A stretch of 64,000 nt of DNA, from NCBI RefSeq assembly GCF_900109685.1, contig NZ_FOBB01000007.1, positions 62,001 to 126,000 of the forward strand. The letters are read 5' to 3'. Source of the DNA: Chitinophaga rupis (GTDB lineage Bacteria > Bacteroidota > Bacteroidia > Chitinophagales > Chitinophagaceae). Below, piece after piece: positions 24,607 to 34,058 of the stretch. Within the stretch, counting starts at the first letter, position 1, and the number at the start of each line of letters is the position of its first letter. The notes under the pieces are model-generated. The model worked only from the letters and a program-made list of their open reading frames with translations, did not search any database and was not told the origin of the DNA. A program made the translations under genes and the position numbers.

Positions 24607-27597
24607 ATGAAAAATAAAACCACGTTAGTATACTTATTCATTGTATTGCTGCTAGGCAGTTACGCTCATGTAATGGCCCAGCAAAGAACAGTAACCGGTA
24701 AGATCATTGACCAGGCTACCAAACAGCCGTTGCCCGGCGCCACGGTAAATATAAAAGGTACCTCGCAGGGCGCTGCCGCCAATGCCAGTGGCGTATTTTC
24801 CATCCCGGTACCGGGTGATAATGCCGTGCTGGTGGTAACCTATATAGGTTATGGCACACAGGAGATCGCGGTTGGTAAACAAACAGAGCTGAACATTGCA
24901 TTAAGCAATGCCATCTCCAACGTAAATGAGATAGTGGTGATCGGTTACGGTCAGGTGAAAAAGCGTGACCTTACCGGTGCCGTTGTATCCATCAAGGGCG
25001 ATGAAACGGTGAAGGTGCCCGCCTCCAATACCATTGAGGCCTTGCAGGGTAAAATTCCCGGTGCAGATATTTACCGTGACAATGGTTATGCAGGCGGCCA
25101 GTCGAATATACGTATACGCGGTACCCGCTCTATCGGTAACCCTGCCAGCTCAAACAATGTGTTATATATTGTAGATGGTGTACAGGGCGTAAGCATGTCG
25201 GACATTGACCCGAACGATATACAATCGGTAGATGTGCTGAAAGACGCTTCCTCCACCGCCATATACGGTTCGCGCGGCGCAAACGGCGTTATCATCATCA
25301 CTACCAAAAGAGGCACCACCGGTAAGCCAAAACTAACCTTCAGCAGCTATGCCGGCGTTTCAGACGTATCTAAGTATGGACGCATGCAAAGCGGGCCTGA
25401 GTATGTTGCGTTTAAGCGCGAAGCTTACCGCGCTGCCGGTACCTGGAACAGTGTTGCAGATGATCCGCTGATCTTTAACCAGAAAGAGCTGAACGCCATC
25501 CGGAACCAGCAGTATATTAATTATCCCGATCTGATATTACACCATGGTACCCAGCAGAACTACCAGGTAGGGGTGTCGGGCGGTACGGATAAAACAAAGA
25601 TCTATTTCTCCGCCGGCTACTATCGTGAAAAGGGCATTTTAGCGGGCGATGACTATAAACGTTATACCGCACGTTTTAACCTGGATCAAACGATTAACAG
25701 CTGGTTAAAAGTGGGTATCAGCAGCCAGTATGCGAATATTAATAATAATATACGCCGCGATCCTTTCAATGCCGCATCCAAAGCCATTCCCCTGGGCCTG
25801 CCTTATGACTCTGCCGGTAATGTGGTTATGTACACGGTAGACCGTTTGCAGATCAATCCCCTGGTAGATGAGCAGCCCGGCTCTTGGGCCGCCAATACAA
25901 AAACCAACCGTTTTTCAGGCGCTGCCTATGCAGATATAACACCGTTGAAAGGCCTGGATATCCGGTCCACTTTTTCTACCACGCAATGGAGCTCCGTAGC
26001 CGGGCAGTTTTATGGAAAGAATTCCATTAACGGCAATGGCGCCAATTCACAGGCTTCTGTTACCAATACGCAAAGCAATTTTATAAGCTGGGAAAACATC
26101 ATCACCTATAACAGGGAAATACAGGATCACGCCTTTACAGTTACAGGCGTAACCAGTTATATACAAAACATTGGTACCGGCAGCTATGCGTTTGCAAAGA
26201 ACCAAACCTTTCCTTCACAGCTATGGTATAACCTGGCTGGCGCAACACAGTCGCCCGGTTATGGCAGTAACTACAACAAGTATGCATTATTATCATTTAC
26301 CGGCCGCATTAACTATAGCTACCAGGGCAGGTACCTGTTAACGCTCACCGGCCGTAGCGATGGATCTTCCAAGCTGGGGCCCGGTAACAAATGGGCTTTC
26401 TTCCCATCGGTAGCCGGCGCATGGCGTGTGAGTGACGAGAACTTTATGAAAAAGCAGCACCTGTTCAGCGAGCTGAAATTAAGGGTAGGCTACGGTATTT
26501 CCGGTAACGACGTAATTGCGCCTTACGCTACGCAAAATACTTTAACGCAGATCAAGTTCTCTTACGACGATACCAACCTGGCCCCAGCCTATACCATCAA
26601 TCCCAGTATTGGTAACAGCGATCTGAAATGGGAGCTGACCGCAACCACCAATATAGGCGTTGACTTTAGCTTGCTGAAAGACCGTATCAGCGGTACGGTT
26701 GACTATTACGATGCACGCACCTATAACCTGATCTTCCCCTACACCATGCCAAGCAGCACAGGGGTATCCACCATCAGCCGTAACATAGGTAAGACCAGCA
26801 ACCGGGGCGTGGAAGTAAGCTTAACCACCAATAATATTGTGAGCCGTAACTTCCACTGGACCTCCACGATCTCCTATGCACACAATAAAGAAAAAATTAC
26901 AGAGCTGCCCAACGGCAATGTAATTGATAACGACTATCGCAAATCGCTGATCCTGGGGCAGTCGCCCACCATTTATTATGACTACAAGAAACTGGGTGTC
27001 TGGCAAACCAGTGAAGCCGCGCAGGCCGCCCAGTATGATGCATTACCCGGCGATATTAAGCTGGCAGACATTTCAGGGCCGGATGGTAAACCGGATGGGA
27101 AGATCACCGCAGCCGACCGTACCATTATAGGTACCCGCGTACCCAAATGGACCGGCGGTTTTAATAACAATTTTACCTACGGAAATTTTGACCTGAACAT
27201 TTTATTCATTGCCCGTGTAGGGCAGTGGATGAGCTCTGACTATTATGCCAAATATGTGCGCAACGGTTCACAGAACGGATCGGCAGTAGACTACTGGACA
27301 CCGGAAAATCCCACTAACGCTTATCCGCGTCCGAATGCCACCCGCAGCTCATCAAACATCACCACTTTAACAGAGTATGAGAACTCCTACGTAAAGCTGC
27401 GCAACGTTACACTGGGTTACAACGTGCCTAAATCATTCATCAGCAGGGCAAAGATCGAGCATGTAAGGATCTATGTATCCGGCAAAAACCTGTGGTTCTA
27501 TTCCAGTAACAACAAAGACTTTGATCCGGAAAGTGAAGGGATCATTGACCAGCCTTTGAGCAAGCTGTTTGTGGCTGGTTTGAATGTTACATTTTAA
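24607..27597 (+). CDS. SusC/RagA-family TonB-dependent receptor
   Basis: Complete SusC of 996 residues. The signal peptide ends A-H-V-M-A-Q; the carboxypeptidase-regulatory-like domain spans about 28-105 (VTGKIIDQATKQPLPGATV). NEIVVIGYGQVKKRDLTGAV marks entry to the plug; plug motifs are LYIVDGVQG and IQSVDVLKDASSTAIYGSRG. The barrel ends in LFVAGLNVTF. It lies 223 bp after the symporter and 19 bp before the SusD gene, on the same strand as the acid-sugar operon, so it probably imports the oligosaccharide or sugar acid released by the lyase at 29337. No copy of the LacI operator was seen in its upstream gap. Confidence 0.95.
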   Translation: MKNKTTLVYLFIVLLLGSYAHVMAQQRTVTGKIIDQATKQPLPGATVNIKGTSQGAAANASGVFSIPVPGDNAVLVVTYIGYGTQEIAVGKQTELNIALSNAISNVNEIVVIGYGQVKKRDLTGAVVSIKGDETVKVPASNTIEALQGKIPGADIYRDNGYAGGQSNIRIRGTRSIGNPASSNNVLYIVDGVQGVSMSDIDPNDIQSVDVLKDASSTAIYGSRGANGVIIITTKRGTTGKPKLTFSSYAGVSDVSKYGRMQSGPEYVAFKREAYRAAGTWNSVADDPLIFNQKELNAIRNQQYINYPDLILHHGTQQNYQVGVSGGTDKTKIYFSAGYYREKGILAGDDYKRYTARFNLDQTINSWLKVGISSQYANINNNIRRDPFNAASKAIPLGLPYDSAGNVVMYTVDRLQINPLVDEQPGSWAANTKTNRFSGAAYADITPLKGLDIRSTFSTTQWSSVAGQFYGKNSINGNGANSQASVTNTQSNFISWENIITYNREIQDHAFTVTGVTSYIQNIGTGSYAFAKNQTFPSQLWYNLAGATQSPGYGSNYNKYALLSFTGRINYSYQGRYLLTLTGRSDGSSKLGPGNKWAFFPSVAGAWRVSDENFMKKQHLFSELKLRVGYGISGNDVIAPYATQNTLTQIKFSYDDTNLAPAYTINPSIGNSDLKWELTATTNIGVDFSLLKDRISGTVDYYDARTYNLIFPYTMPSSTGVSTISRNIGKTSNRGVEVSLTTNNIVSRNFHWTSTISYAHNKEKITELPNGNVIDNDYRKSLILGQSPTIYYDYKKLGVWQTSEAAQAAQYDALPGDIKLADISGPDGKPDGKITAADRTIIGTRVPKWTGGFNNNFTYGNFDLNILFIARVGQWMSSDYYAKYVRNGSQNGSAVDYWTPENPTNAYPRPNATRSSSNITTLTEYENSYVKLRNVTLGYNVPKSFISRAKIEHVRIYVSGKNLWFYSSNNKDFDPESEGIIDQPLSKLFVAGLNVTF

Positions 27598-27616
27598 TCA
27601 TTAAAATCTGAAGAAA

Positions 27617-29323
27617 ATGATGAAGCTGCATATAAACAAGATGGTACTGCTGTTAATGGCAACATGCACTATAACAGCCTGCACTAAAAAGCTGGATGAA
27701 TATAACCCGGGTGGCGCCACGGTAGAAAGCCTGTTCAATACCCCGGAAGGTTTTGAGTCGGCCGTTACTGCTACGTATACCTATAACCGTAGCCTGTTCG
27801 GTAAAGAAGAAGGTTACGCATTGCTGGAAGCCGGCACCGATATATGGACCAATGCTGCTTTTAATGGCAATACGGGCATTAACGGTATTTTCCCCAACAC
27901 ACCGCTTACCACCTACCAGGGGCTTATTTCCGATAACCTGTGGGTAAATACCAATCTGTGGGTGCCCTGTTACGCGGCGATTAATTTATGTAATACCGGC
28001 TTAAAACATATTAATGACGCCGGTTTGGCCGATACCCGTAAACTGGTGCTGGAAGGGGAGCTGCGTTGTATGCGGGCCTGGTATTATTACCTGCTGGCAG
28101 AAGCATTTGGCCCGGTGAATTTTACGCTGGAACCTACAGAGGGAATGCTTACAACCGCCAACCGCACCCCGGTTGAAAAGATATATGAGCAGATCTTTGC
28201 CGACCTGCAGTTTGCAATAGATCATCTGCCATCCACCGCTGCTGATTACGGCCGCGCCACCAAACCGGTAGCAGAAGCGTTAATGGCCCGTATAAACCTT
28301 ACCCGTGGCAATAACCAGGCAGCCAGTAATTACGCGAACAACGTAATTAAAAATTACAAATTTTCACTGCTGCCTAATTATGCCGATCTGTGGAAGATGG
28401 AAAATGAAAAGAATGTAGAAGTGGTATGGGGCCTTAACTACTCCAAAAACCTGGAGGTGAATGCAGGCAGCAATGTAGGGCACAGCATGTTTGTAATGAA
28501 TTATATAGACCAGCCAGGCATGCAGCCGGATGTGCCCAATGAAGTGGCCAATGTGCGCTGGATGCCCACACAGTTCCTGCTGGATCTTTTTGACGAAACA
28601 TCTGATGCCCGTTTCAGCGCCTCTTTCAAACAGGCCTGGATCTCCAACAACAGCAAAACACTACCTAAGTGGACTACTGCTGATGCCGCACAAAACCCGG
28701 CACTGGCCCCCTTAGTTGGTCAAAATAAATTTGAGGTGGGCGATACCGCCGTATTTGTAAGCAAATACCCGGTTGACAATTTCCAGCAGAAATACAGTAC
28801 CCGTTACCGTTATACCACTTATGACCGGGATGATATCTATGATGCAAATGGCAAACCTAAGGACCGCTTCCACTACATCACCCTGCAAAAGTTTGCAGAC
28901 CCTACCCGTGGATCGGCTACGGAGCCGCAAAGTTCCCGCGATGCATTTTTGATACGCCTGGCCGAAATGTATCTGGTAGTGGCCGAAGCGCAAATGAAGC
29001 TGGGTAAGCTGGATTCTGCCGCCCTGTACATCAATAACCTGCGCAAACGGGCCATTATTCCGGGAAAGGAAGCAGCTATGGAAGTGAAGCCGGCTGCCAT
29101 TAATATAGATTTTATACTGGATGAACGTGCACGTGAGCTTGCCGGCGAGCAGCTGCGCTGGTTTGACCTGAAGCGTACCGGCAAGCTGCTGGAGCGCGTT
29201 ACATCGCATAACCCGGATGCCGCTGCCTACATAAAATCTTATCACACGCTGCGCCCCATACCACAGGCCCAGCTGGATGCAGTTACCAATAAAAGCGAGT
29301 TTAAACAGAACGATGGTTATTAA
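27617..29323 (+). CDS. SusD/RagB-family lipoprotein
   Basis: Surface nutrient-binding lipoprotein of 568 residues. The signal peptide ends in the lipobox T-I-T-A-C (Cys22). Helical repeats include CMRAWYYYLLAEAFGPVNF; the C-terminal signature reads IRLAEMYLVVAEAQMKLGKL, then LDERARELAGEQLRWFDLKR and LRPIPQAQLDAV. It is paired with the SusC gene 19 bp upstream and followed 13 bp later by a pectate-lyase-like gene. The ligand is likely a uronate-containing glycan or its breakdown product, by context. Confidence 0.94.
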   Translation: MMKLHINKMVLLLMATCTITACTKKLDEYNPGGATVESLFNTPEGFESAVTATYTYNRSLFGKEEGYALLEAGTDIWTNAAFNGNTGINGIFPNTPLTTYQGLISDNLWVNTNLWVPCYAAINLCNTGLKHINDAGLADTRKLVLEGELRCMRAWYYYLLAEAFGPVNFTLEPTEGMLTTANRTPVEKIYEQIFADLQFAIDHLPSTAADYGRATKPVAEALMARINLTRGNNQAASNYANNVIKNYKFSLLPNYADLWKMENEKNVEVVWGLNYSKNLEVNAGSNVGHSMFVMNYIDQPGMQPDVPNEVANVRWMPTQFLLDLFDETSDARFSASFKQAWISNNSKTLPKWTTADAAQNPALAPLVGQNKFEVGDTAVFVSKYPVDNFQQKYSTRYRYTTYDRDDIYDANGKPKDRFHYITLQKFADPTRGSATEPQSSRDAFLIRLAEMYLVVAEAQMKLGKLDSAALYINNLRKRAIIPGKEAAMEVKPAAINIDFILDERARELAGEQLRWFDLKRTGKLLERVTSHNPDAAAYIKSYHTLRPIPQAQLDAVTNKSEFKQNDGY

Positions 29324-29336
29324 CGCACAATAATAT

Positions 29337-30968
29337 ATGCCTGATATGAAGACGCTCTTTTTTCAACTGTTCACTGTAATCGGTATGAGCGGCATTGCCT
29401 GCACGGCATACGCACAGTACCCGGTGATCCCTAAATCTATGGAAGATTCGGCCGATGCCGTAATGGCGCAATACAAAAAGCAATCGGACATAGCTTTTAC
29501 CAAAGTAATGCCCATTATTGAAGCAGAAGCAAAAAAAGGGAAACCCTATATACCCTGGGCGCAAAAACCGGAAGACCTGCCACAGGCTAAGATCCCCGCT
29601 TTCCCCGGTGCAGAAGGCGGCGGCGCTTACACTTTTGGCGGACGTGGAGGTAAGGTATGCGTAGTTACCAGCCTGGCAGATAGTGGCCCCGGCACATTCC
29701 GCGACGCCTGTGAACAGGGAGGCGCCCGCATAGTGGTATTTAATGTAGCCGGTATTATTCATTTGAAAAGTCCTGTCAGTATACGTGCGCCGTACATCAC
29801 CATTGCAGGGCAAACAGCGCCCGGCGATGGGGTGTGCGTAGCCGGTGAATCCGTATGGATCGATACGCATGATGTGGTGATCCGTTACATGCGCTTTCGC
29901 CGTGGCGCCACCGAGGTAACCCGCCGTGATGATGCGCTGGGCGGCAATGGTGTGGGCAATATTATGATAGACCATGTATCTGCCAGCTGGGGGCTGGATG
30001 AAAATATGTCCATGTACCGGCACGTATATGACAAAGGCGATGGCTCCAAACCGGAGAAGCTGCCCACGGTAAATATTACCATCCAGAACTCCATTTTTTC
30101 GGAAGCCCTGGACGTTTATAACCATGCCTTTGGCAGCACCATTGGCGGCTTAAACAGCACCTTTATGCGCAACATGTGGTGCAGCAATATTAGCCGCAAC
30201 CCTTCCATAGGTATGTATGGCGACTTTGGTTTTGTGAACAACGTGGTGTTTAACTGGTGGAACCGCAGCGCAGATGGCGGCGATCATCGTTCAAAATTTA
30301 ATTTCATTAATAACTACTTTAAACCCGGCCCTATAACACCGCTGGATAAACCGATCGGCCACCGCATTTTAAAGCCGGAAGGCAACCGGGATAGAACAGA
30401 TGCCAACCATTACGGCCAGGCCTATGTGGCCGGTAATATTATGGAAGGTAATGAGGTGGTAACAAAGGATAACTGGGCCGGTGGTGTGCAGATCGGGGAA
30501 ATGCCGGATGCCGGTGAGTATACAAAAGCCATTCGGGTAAATGAGCCTTTCCCCATTGCTAAATTTCCTGTTATGACCGCAAAGGAAGCTTATGTTTATG
30601 TGCCGGCACACGCCGGTGCTACCTTACCTAAAAGGGACGCAGTAGATAAACGTATAGCCGAACAGGTGAGGACCGGTAAGATCTTGTATACCGGTGGCGG
30701 CCCCAACACTGCCAGTAAATTTATTAAACGCCGCCTGCCGGCAGATTCCTACAAGCTGGGTATTATCACGCATCCCGATCAGGTAGGCGGTTATCCGGAA
30801 TACAAAGGCACGCGGTATAAAGATGCGGATAATGATGGTATGCCGGATAGCTGGGAAATACAGCATCACCTGGATCCAAAAGATGCAAAGGATGCGGTAA
30901 CAGACCGTGACCATGATGGCTATACGAATATTGAGGAGTTCCTGAATAGTGTGGTAACCGGTAAATAA
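29337..30968 (+). CDS. Exported pectate-lyase-like polysaccharide lyase (PL1-like parallel beta-helix)
   Basis: Secreted protein of 543 residues. ATG 29346 (M-K-T-L-F-F) gives a cleaner signal peptide (ends T-A-Y-A-Q) than ATG 29337. The helix core opens with IPAFPGAEGGGAYTFGGRGG, then ARIVVFNVAGIIHLKS, GQTAPGDGVCVAGE, and the calcium/catalytic region NIMIDHVSASWGLDENMSMY, as in Bacteroidota pectate lyases. The last about 50 residues contain DADNDGMPDSWEIQ and DRDHDGYTNIEEF, two calcium-binding loops of thrombospondin-3/EF-hand type. It ends the SusC/SusD operon before a strong hairpin. Substrate and cleavage site are not certain, but a polygalacturonate-like glycan is likely. Confidence 0.85.
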   Translation: MPDMKTLFFQLFTVIGMSGIACTAYAQYPVIPKSMEDSADAVMAQYKKQSDIAFTKVMPIIEAEAKKGKPYIPWAQKPEDLPQAKIPAFPGAEGGGAYTFGGRGGKVCVVTSLADSGPGTFRDACEQGGARIVVFNVAGIIHLKSPVSIRAPYITIAGQTAPGDGVCVAGESVWIDTHDVVIRYMRFRRGATEVTRRDDALGGNGVGNIMIDHVSASWGLDENMSMYRHVYDKGDGSKPEKLPTVNITIQNSIFSEALDVYNHAFGSTIGGLNSTFMRNMWCSNISRNPSIGMYGDFGFVNNVVFNWWNRSADGGDHRSKFNFINNYFKPGPITPLDKPIGHRILKPEGNRDRTDANHYGQAYVAGNIMEGNEVVTKDNWAGGVQIGEMPDAGEYTKAIRVNEPFPIAKFPVMTAKEAYVYVPAHAGATLPKRDAVDKRIAEQVRTGKILYTGGGPNTASKFIKRRLPADSYKLGIITHPDQVGGYPEYKGTRYKDADNDGMPDSWEIQHHLDPKDAKDAVTDRDHDGYTNIEEFLNSVVTGK

Positions 30969-31012
30969 AAGAGCTGTTCCTGCGGGTGCAGGTAGCCAAT
31001 CGTTTTTCAATG

Positions 31013-31042
31013 ATCATGATAGTATCTTTATACTATCATGAT
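31013..31042 (+). terminator. Hairpin terminator after the lyase gene
   Basis: Perfect 13-bp stem ATCATGATAGTAT/ATACTATCATGAT with a 4-base loop, followed by TTGTTTT, 45 bp downstream of the lyase stop codon. Confidence 0.78.
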
Positions 31043-31371
31043 TTGTTTTACACCGTTCTCATCAATAAAATAAACCGTTTTTATTTTAAGCGCGCTTTGC
31101 AAATACTACAAATTTTCCTGACATTCGTTGCTACGTAGCACAAGGTTCCGTGTCAGTTCTACAACAGTTTACATCATGCTTTTCGGCTTCATAGTATTAT
31201 AAATATTTATTAATACTATGAATTGCTTTGTTTGTTTATGTCGTGAGCAATTGCACAAAAATCATTACAGGTAGCTTACAGGTCGTCATCAAAATAGGGT
31301 TCTGGCTATAAGAGCCCCGTTCCGTTTGTATACCACACTTTATTTATATTAAGCACTTTAATTGATACAAC
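31043..31371. other. Intergenic region upstream of the stressosome operon
   Basis: No coding sequence is seen. The region holds a short palindrome TGCTACGTAGCA near 31128 and a larger inverted repeat at 31190-31220. The promoter of the rsb-like operon should be here, but no exact TAnnTTTG element was found on the plus strand. Confidence 0.5.
31190..31220. repeat. 31-bp AT-rich inverted repeat
   Basis: CATAGTATTA (31190-31199) and TAATACTATG (31211-31220) are perfect complements around the AT-only centre TAAATATTTAT. It could be a regulator site or a small hairpin ahead of the stressosome operon; no -7 element fixes its position relative to transcription. Confidence 0.5.
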
Positions 31372-32241
31372 ATGAAAATTGATATCTCCAAGGTATTTTT
31401 GAAAAAAAAGAAACAGGTCCTGGAACAATGGATGAAGAACCAGCTTGCAGATGAAAGCCTGCGTGAAGATCTGATGAGCAATGAAGAGCTGCGTGCTCAG
31501 TCAGAAGAGCTGCTGGAAGCCCTGGTAAGATCATTGAATGATAATAACCTGGAAGATGCCCAATCAGCTGACTTTGAAAATGTAGTGGAAATATTATCCG
31601 GTATCTCTATTTCCCGTGCCCGCCAGGGTTTTTCACCGCGGGAAACCGGCGCATATATCTTTAGCCTGAAAGAGGCGCTGTTACAGACCATACAGGAAGA
31701 GCTGAAGAGCGATCCGGCACAGCTGTTATCCGTTATGTTTAAGCTGAACAAGCTGATCGATAGTTTTAGTATAACCACTTTTGAAACTTTTATTAAAGGA
31801 AGGGAAGAAGTGATCCTGCGCCAGACAGATGAGATCACAGAGATCTCTACACCTGTAATACGCCTGTGGGACGGCATTCTGGCCCTGCCTATTATTGGCA
31901 CCTTGGACAGCGCCCGTACACAGGTGGTAATGGAAAGCCTGCTGCAGGAAATTGTAGTAACCGGCAGCAGCATTGCTATCCTGGATATATCCGGTGTGCC
32001 CGCAGTAGATTCCCTGGTGGCGCAGCATCTTTTAAAAACCATCAGCGCTACCCGTTTAATGGGAGCGGAGTGTATTATCAGCGGCATTCGCCCTGAAATT
32101 GCACAAACCGTGGTGCACCTGGGGATTGATCTCTCCAGCATTATTACCAAAGCAACATTGGCCAGCGCCTTAAGATATGCATTTGCTGTGCTGCAGCTGG
32201 AAGTAAGGAAATCATCTGTAAAAGAAAAAAACAGTTTATAA
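31372..32241 (+). CDS. RsbR-like stressosome scaffold protein (RsbRD N-domain plus STAS)
   Basis: Protein of 289 residues. The N-terminal helical sensor domain (about 1-145; e.g. LEQWMKNQLADESLREDLM) resembles the RsbRD/RsbT-co-antagonist domain. The STAS domain spans about 155-280 (LALPIIGTLDSARTQ, AILDISGVPAVDSLVAQHL, GIRPEIAQTVVHLGIDL). The two residues phosphorylated by RsbT in Bacillus RsbRA, Thr171 and Thr205, align with Ser180 and Ser214 here, 34 residues apart as in Bacillus. It would form the stressosome core with the RsbS homologue encoded 6 bp downstream. The signal sensed by the N-domain is unknown; no chromophore site was recognised. Confidence 0.88.
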   Translation: MKIDISKVFLKKKKQVLEQWMKNQLADESLREDLMSNEELRAQSEELLEALVRSLNDNNLEDAQSADFENVVEILSGISISRARQGFSPRETGAYIFSLKEALLQTIQEELKSDPAQLLSVMFKLNKLIDSFSITTFETFIKGREEVILRQTDEITEISTPVIRLWDGILALPIIGTLDSARTQVVMESLLQEIVVTGSSIAILDISGVPAVDSLVAQHLLKTISATRLMGAECIISGIRPEIAQTVVHLGIDLSSIITKATLASALRYAFAVLQLEVRKSSVKEKNSL

Positions 32242-32247
32242 TTAGAT

Positions 32248-32655
32248 ATGGATAGGATACCTGTTCTCCAAATGGGCAAATTCCTGCTTGTGACTATCCA
32301 GGTAGATTTGTATGACCGTTTGGCTCTGAATTTAGAAAGTGACCTGGTGCAGATGGTAAGTAAAACCGGAGCAAGGGGCGTGTTGATCGATATATCAGCG
32401 TTATCTATTGTGGACTCATTTATGGGACGCATTATTGGTAACATTGGTAATATGAGCAAGATCATGGATGCTGAAACTGTAGTGGTGGGCATGCAGCCTG
32501 CAGTGGCCATTACCCTGGTAGAGCTGGGGCTGGAGCTGAAAGGTGTAAGCACGGCATTGAACGTTGTAAAGGGAATGGAATTGTTACATAAGAAAATCGG
32601 TTCTTTTGAAGACACCATAGAGGAGGAAGAACACGATGATAGTAGTACTGACTAA
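32248..32655 (+). CDS. rsbS: RsbS-like STAS-domain stressosome protein
   Basis: Single STAS domain of 135 residues. RGVLIDISALSIVDSFMGRI carries Ser57, aligned with the RsbT-phosphorylated Ser59 of Bacillus RsbS. The acidic C-terminal tail (EDTIEEEEHDDSSTD) extends beyond the family core. RsbS sequesters RsbT in the stressosome until phosphorylated. The gene overlaps the RsbT gene by 20 bp, indicating tight co-translation and a fixed ratio. Confidence 0.9.
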   Translation: MDRIPVLQMGKFLLVTIQVDLYDRLALNLESDLVQMVSKTGARGVLIDISALSIVDSFMGRIIGNIGNMSKIMDAETVVVGMQPAVAITLVELGLELKGVSTALNVVKGMELLHKKIGSFEDTIEEEEHDDSSTD

Positions 32656-33049
32656 AGATTCAATGATCATCCAGAAGGAACAGGATGTAGTGCCATTCCG
32701 TAACCGGGTAAAGGAGTATGCCGTTAAGATCGGCATGAGCCTTGTGAACCAGACGAAACTGATAACTGCTGCCTCAGAGTTGGTACGTAATATGCTTAAA
32801 TACGGCAATGGTGGTAATACCGTAATAGAAGTAGTAAGCAAAGGAAGGGAGAATGGCATCCGTTTATCTTTCATCGATAAAGGACCTGGTATAAAAGATG
32901 TGGAGCTGGCTATGAAAGACGGTTATTCCACTGGCCGGAGCTTAGGATTGGGCCTGCCCGGCGCTAAACGCCTGGTCAGTGAATTTGATATCAAGAGTGC
33001 TGTAGGTAAGGGTACTACGGTTACCATTATTAAATGGAAAAATGGTTAA
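32636..33049 (+). CDS. rsbT: RsbT-like serine/threonine switch kinase
   Basis: GHKL-fold kinase of 137 residues. The N-box is ASELVRNMLKYG with Asn52, G1 is DKGPGI (81-86), and the lid is SLGLGLPGAKRL. This is the RsbT arrangement: it phosphorylates RsbS and RsbR on stress, then leaves the stressosome to activate a partner. In Bacillus the partner is the phosphatase RsbU; here no RsbU is present, and the next genes are an RsbT/RsbX-like fusion and a histidine kinase. It overlaps the downstream gene by 8 bp. Confidence 0.9.
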   Translation: MIVVLTKDSMIIQKEQDVVPFRNRVKEYAVKIGMSLVNQTKLITAASELVRNMLKYGNGGNTVIEVVSKGRENGIRLSFIDKGPGIKDVELAMKDGYSTGRSLGLGLPGAKRLVSEFDIKSAVGKGTTVTIIKWKNG

Positions 33050-34058
33050 TGCAGTTCATCTTCGCTTCAAGGCAACCGACAGGAGCTACTTTGCGATACT
33101 TAAGAAAGAGATACATGCCCTGGCTGCCGGCGCGGGGTTTACGGCAAAAAAATTAGGAGAGATAGATATTGTGGTGGCAGAGATTGTTTCTAATCTTGCC
33201 AAATATGCCACTGATGGAGAGCTATTGGTAAAACTGGTAGAAGAAGATCATCTGCAGGGTATTGAGCTGATCTCCATTGACAGTGGCCCCGGCATGGCGG
33301 ATGTTCCGAAGATGATGCTGGACGGCCATTCTACATCCAACACATTAGGGCATGGCCTGGGTTCTATAAAACGCCTGACCAACAAATTTCAGATCTATTC
33401 TTTAAAAGGATGGGGCACCATTTTGCACTGTGCTATTTTCAATAAAGCATTACCGGCTCTTACCCGGCCTAAAAATATTGAGATCCGCTCCCTGATCGTG
33501 CCTAAACCGGGTGAAACTGCATGTGGCGACGGATTTCATTATAAAGAGAGCAAAGAGTATATTAAGCTGTTCCTGGGTGATGGCCTGGGCCATGGGCCGG
33601 ATGCACAAAAAGCCGTGCAGGCCGCCATTGATGCGTTCAGGATCTGTCCGGATCATAGTCCGCTGGAAAACCTGCGTTTCATACACCGGGAAGTAAAAAA
33701 AACAAGAGGGCTGGTAGGTACGGTGGTTGTATTTGACCGGAAGGAAAAGAAATGGTCCATCTGCGGTATTGGCAACATTCTCACCAAGCTGCAAGGTGTT
33801 ACCTTCTCAAAAAGTTATGTAGCATACAATGGTATCATCGGGTTAAATATCCCGAATACCATGAAGGACCAGGAAGTAGCATATGAAAAAGGGCAGCACC
33901 TGATCATGTGCAGCGATGGTATTAAGTCGCGCTGGGACCTGCTTCGCTACCCGAATGTGTTCCGCTATGATCTGGCGGTGATAGTAGCCGCTCTGCTGAA
34001 AGATTTTGCGCGTAATAATGATGATATGTCTATTGCTGCCTGTAAAATAAATGTATAA
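33042..34058 (+). CDS. Fusion of GHKL ATPase domain and RsbX-like PP2C phosphatase
   Basis: Protein of 338 residues. Residues about 1-135 form a second RsbT/RsbW-like ATPase domain with intact motifs: N-box VVAEIVSNLAKYA, G1 SIDSGPGM, lid LGHGLGSIKRL. Residues about 145-338 form a small PP2C/SpoIIE-type phosphatase like RsbX: CGDGFHYKES, LFLGDGLGHGPDA (metal-binding Asp/Gly), MCSDGIKSRWD, NNDDMSIAAC. RsbX dephosphorylates RsbS and RsbR to reset the stressosome. The added ATPase domain may direct the phosphatase to the complex or act as another switch. The stop codon is immediately followed by the kinase start at 34059. Confidence 0.87.
   Translation: MVNAVHLRFKATDRSYFAILKKEIHALAAGAGFTAKKLGEIDIVVAEIVSNLAKYATDGELLVKLVEEDHLQGIELISIDSGPGMADVPKMMLDGHSTSNTLGHGLGSIKRLTNKFQIYSLKGWGTILHCAIFNKALPALTRPKNIEIRSLIVPKPGETACGDGFHYKESKEYIKLFLGDGLGHGPDAQKAVQAAIDAFRICPDHSPLENLRFIHREVKKTRGLVGTVVVFDRKEKKWSICGIGNILTKLQGVTFSKSYVAYNGIIGLNIPNTMKDQEVAYEKGQHLIMCSDGIKSRWDLLRYPNVFRYDLAVIVAALLKDFARNNDDMSIAACKINV

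Noticed and set aside
28712..29245. Minus-strand frame of 177 codons inside the third SusD gene
   Set aside because: Antisense to a confident SusD gene; no motif, signal or promoter supports it.
31497..32618. Long open frame (373 codons) on the minus strand opposite the RsbR/RsbS genes
   Set aside because: It is fully antisense to two well-supported genes with clear domains, spans their boundary, has a low-complexity Ser/Ile-rich translation and no recognisable motif. It is a by-product of codon composition.
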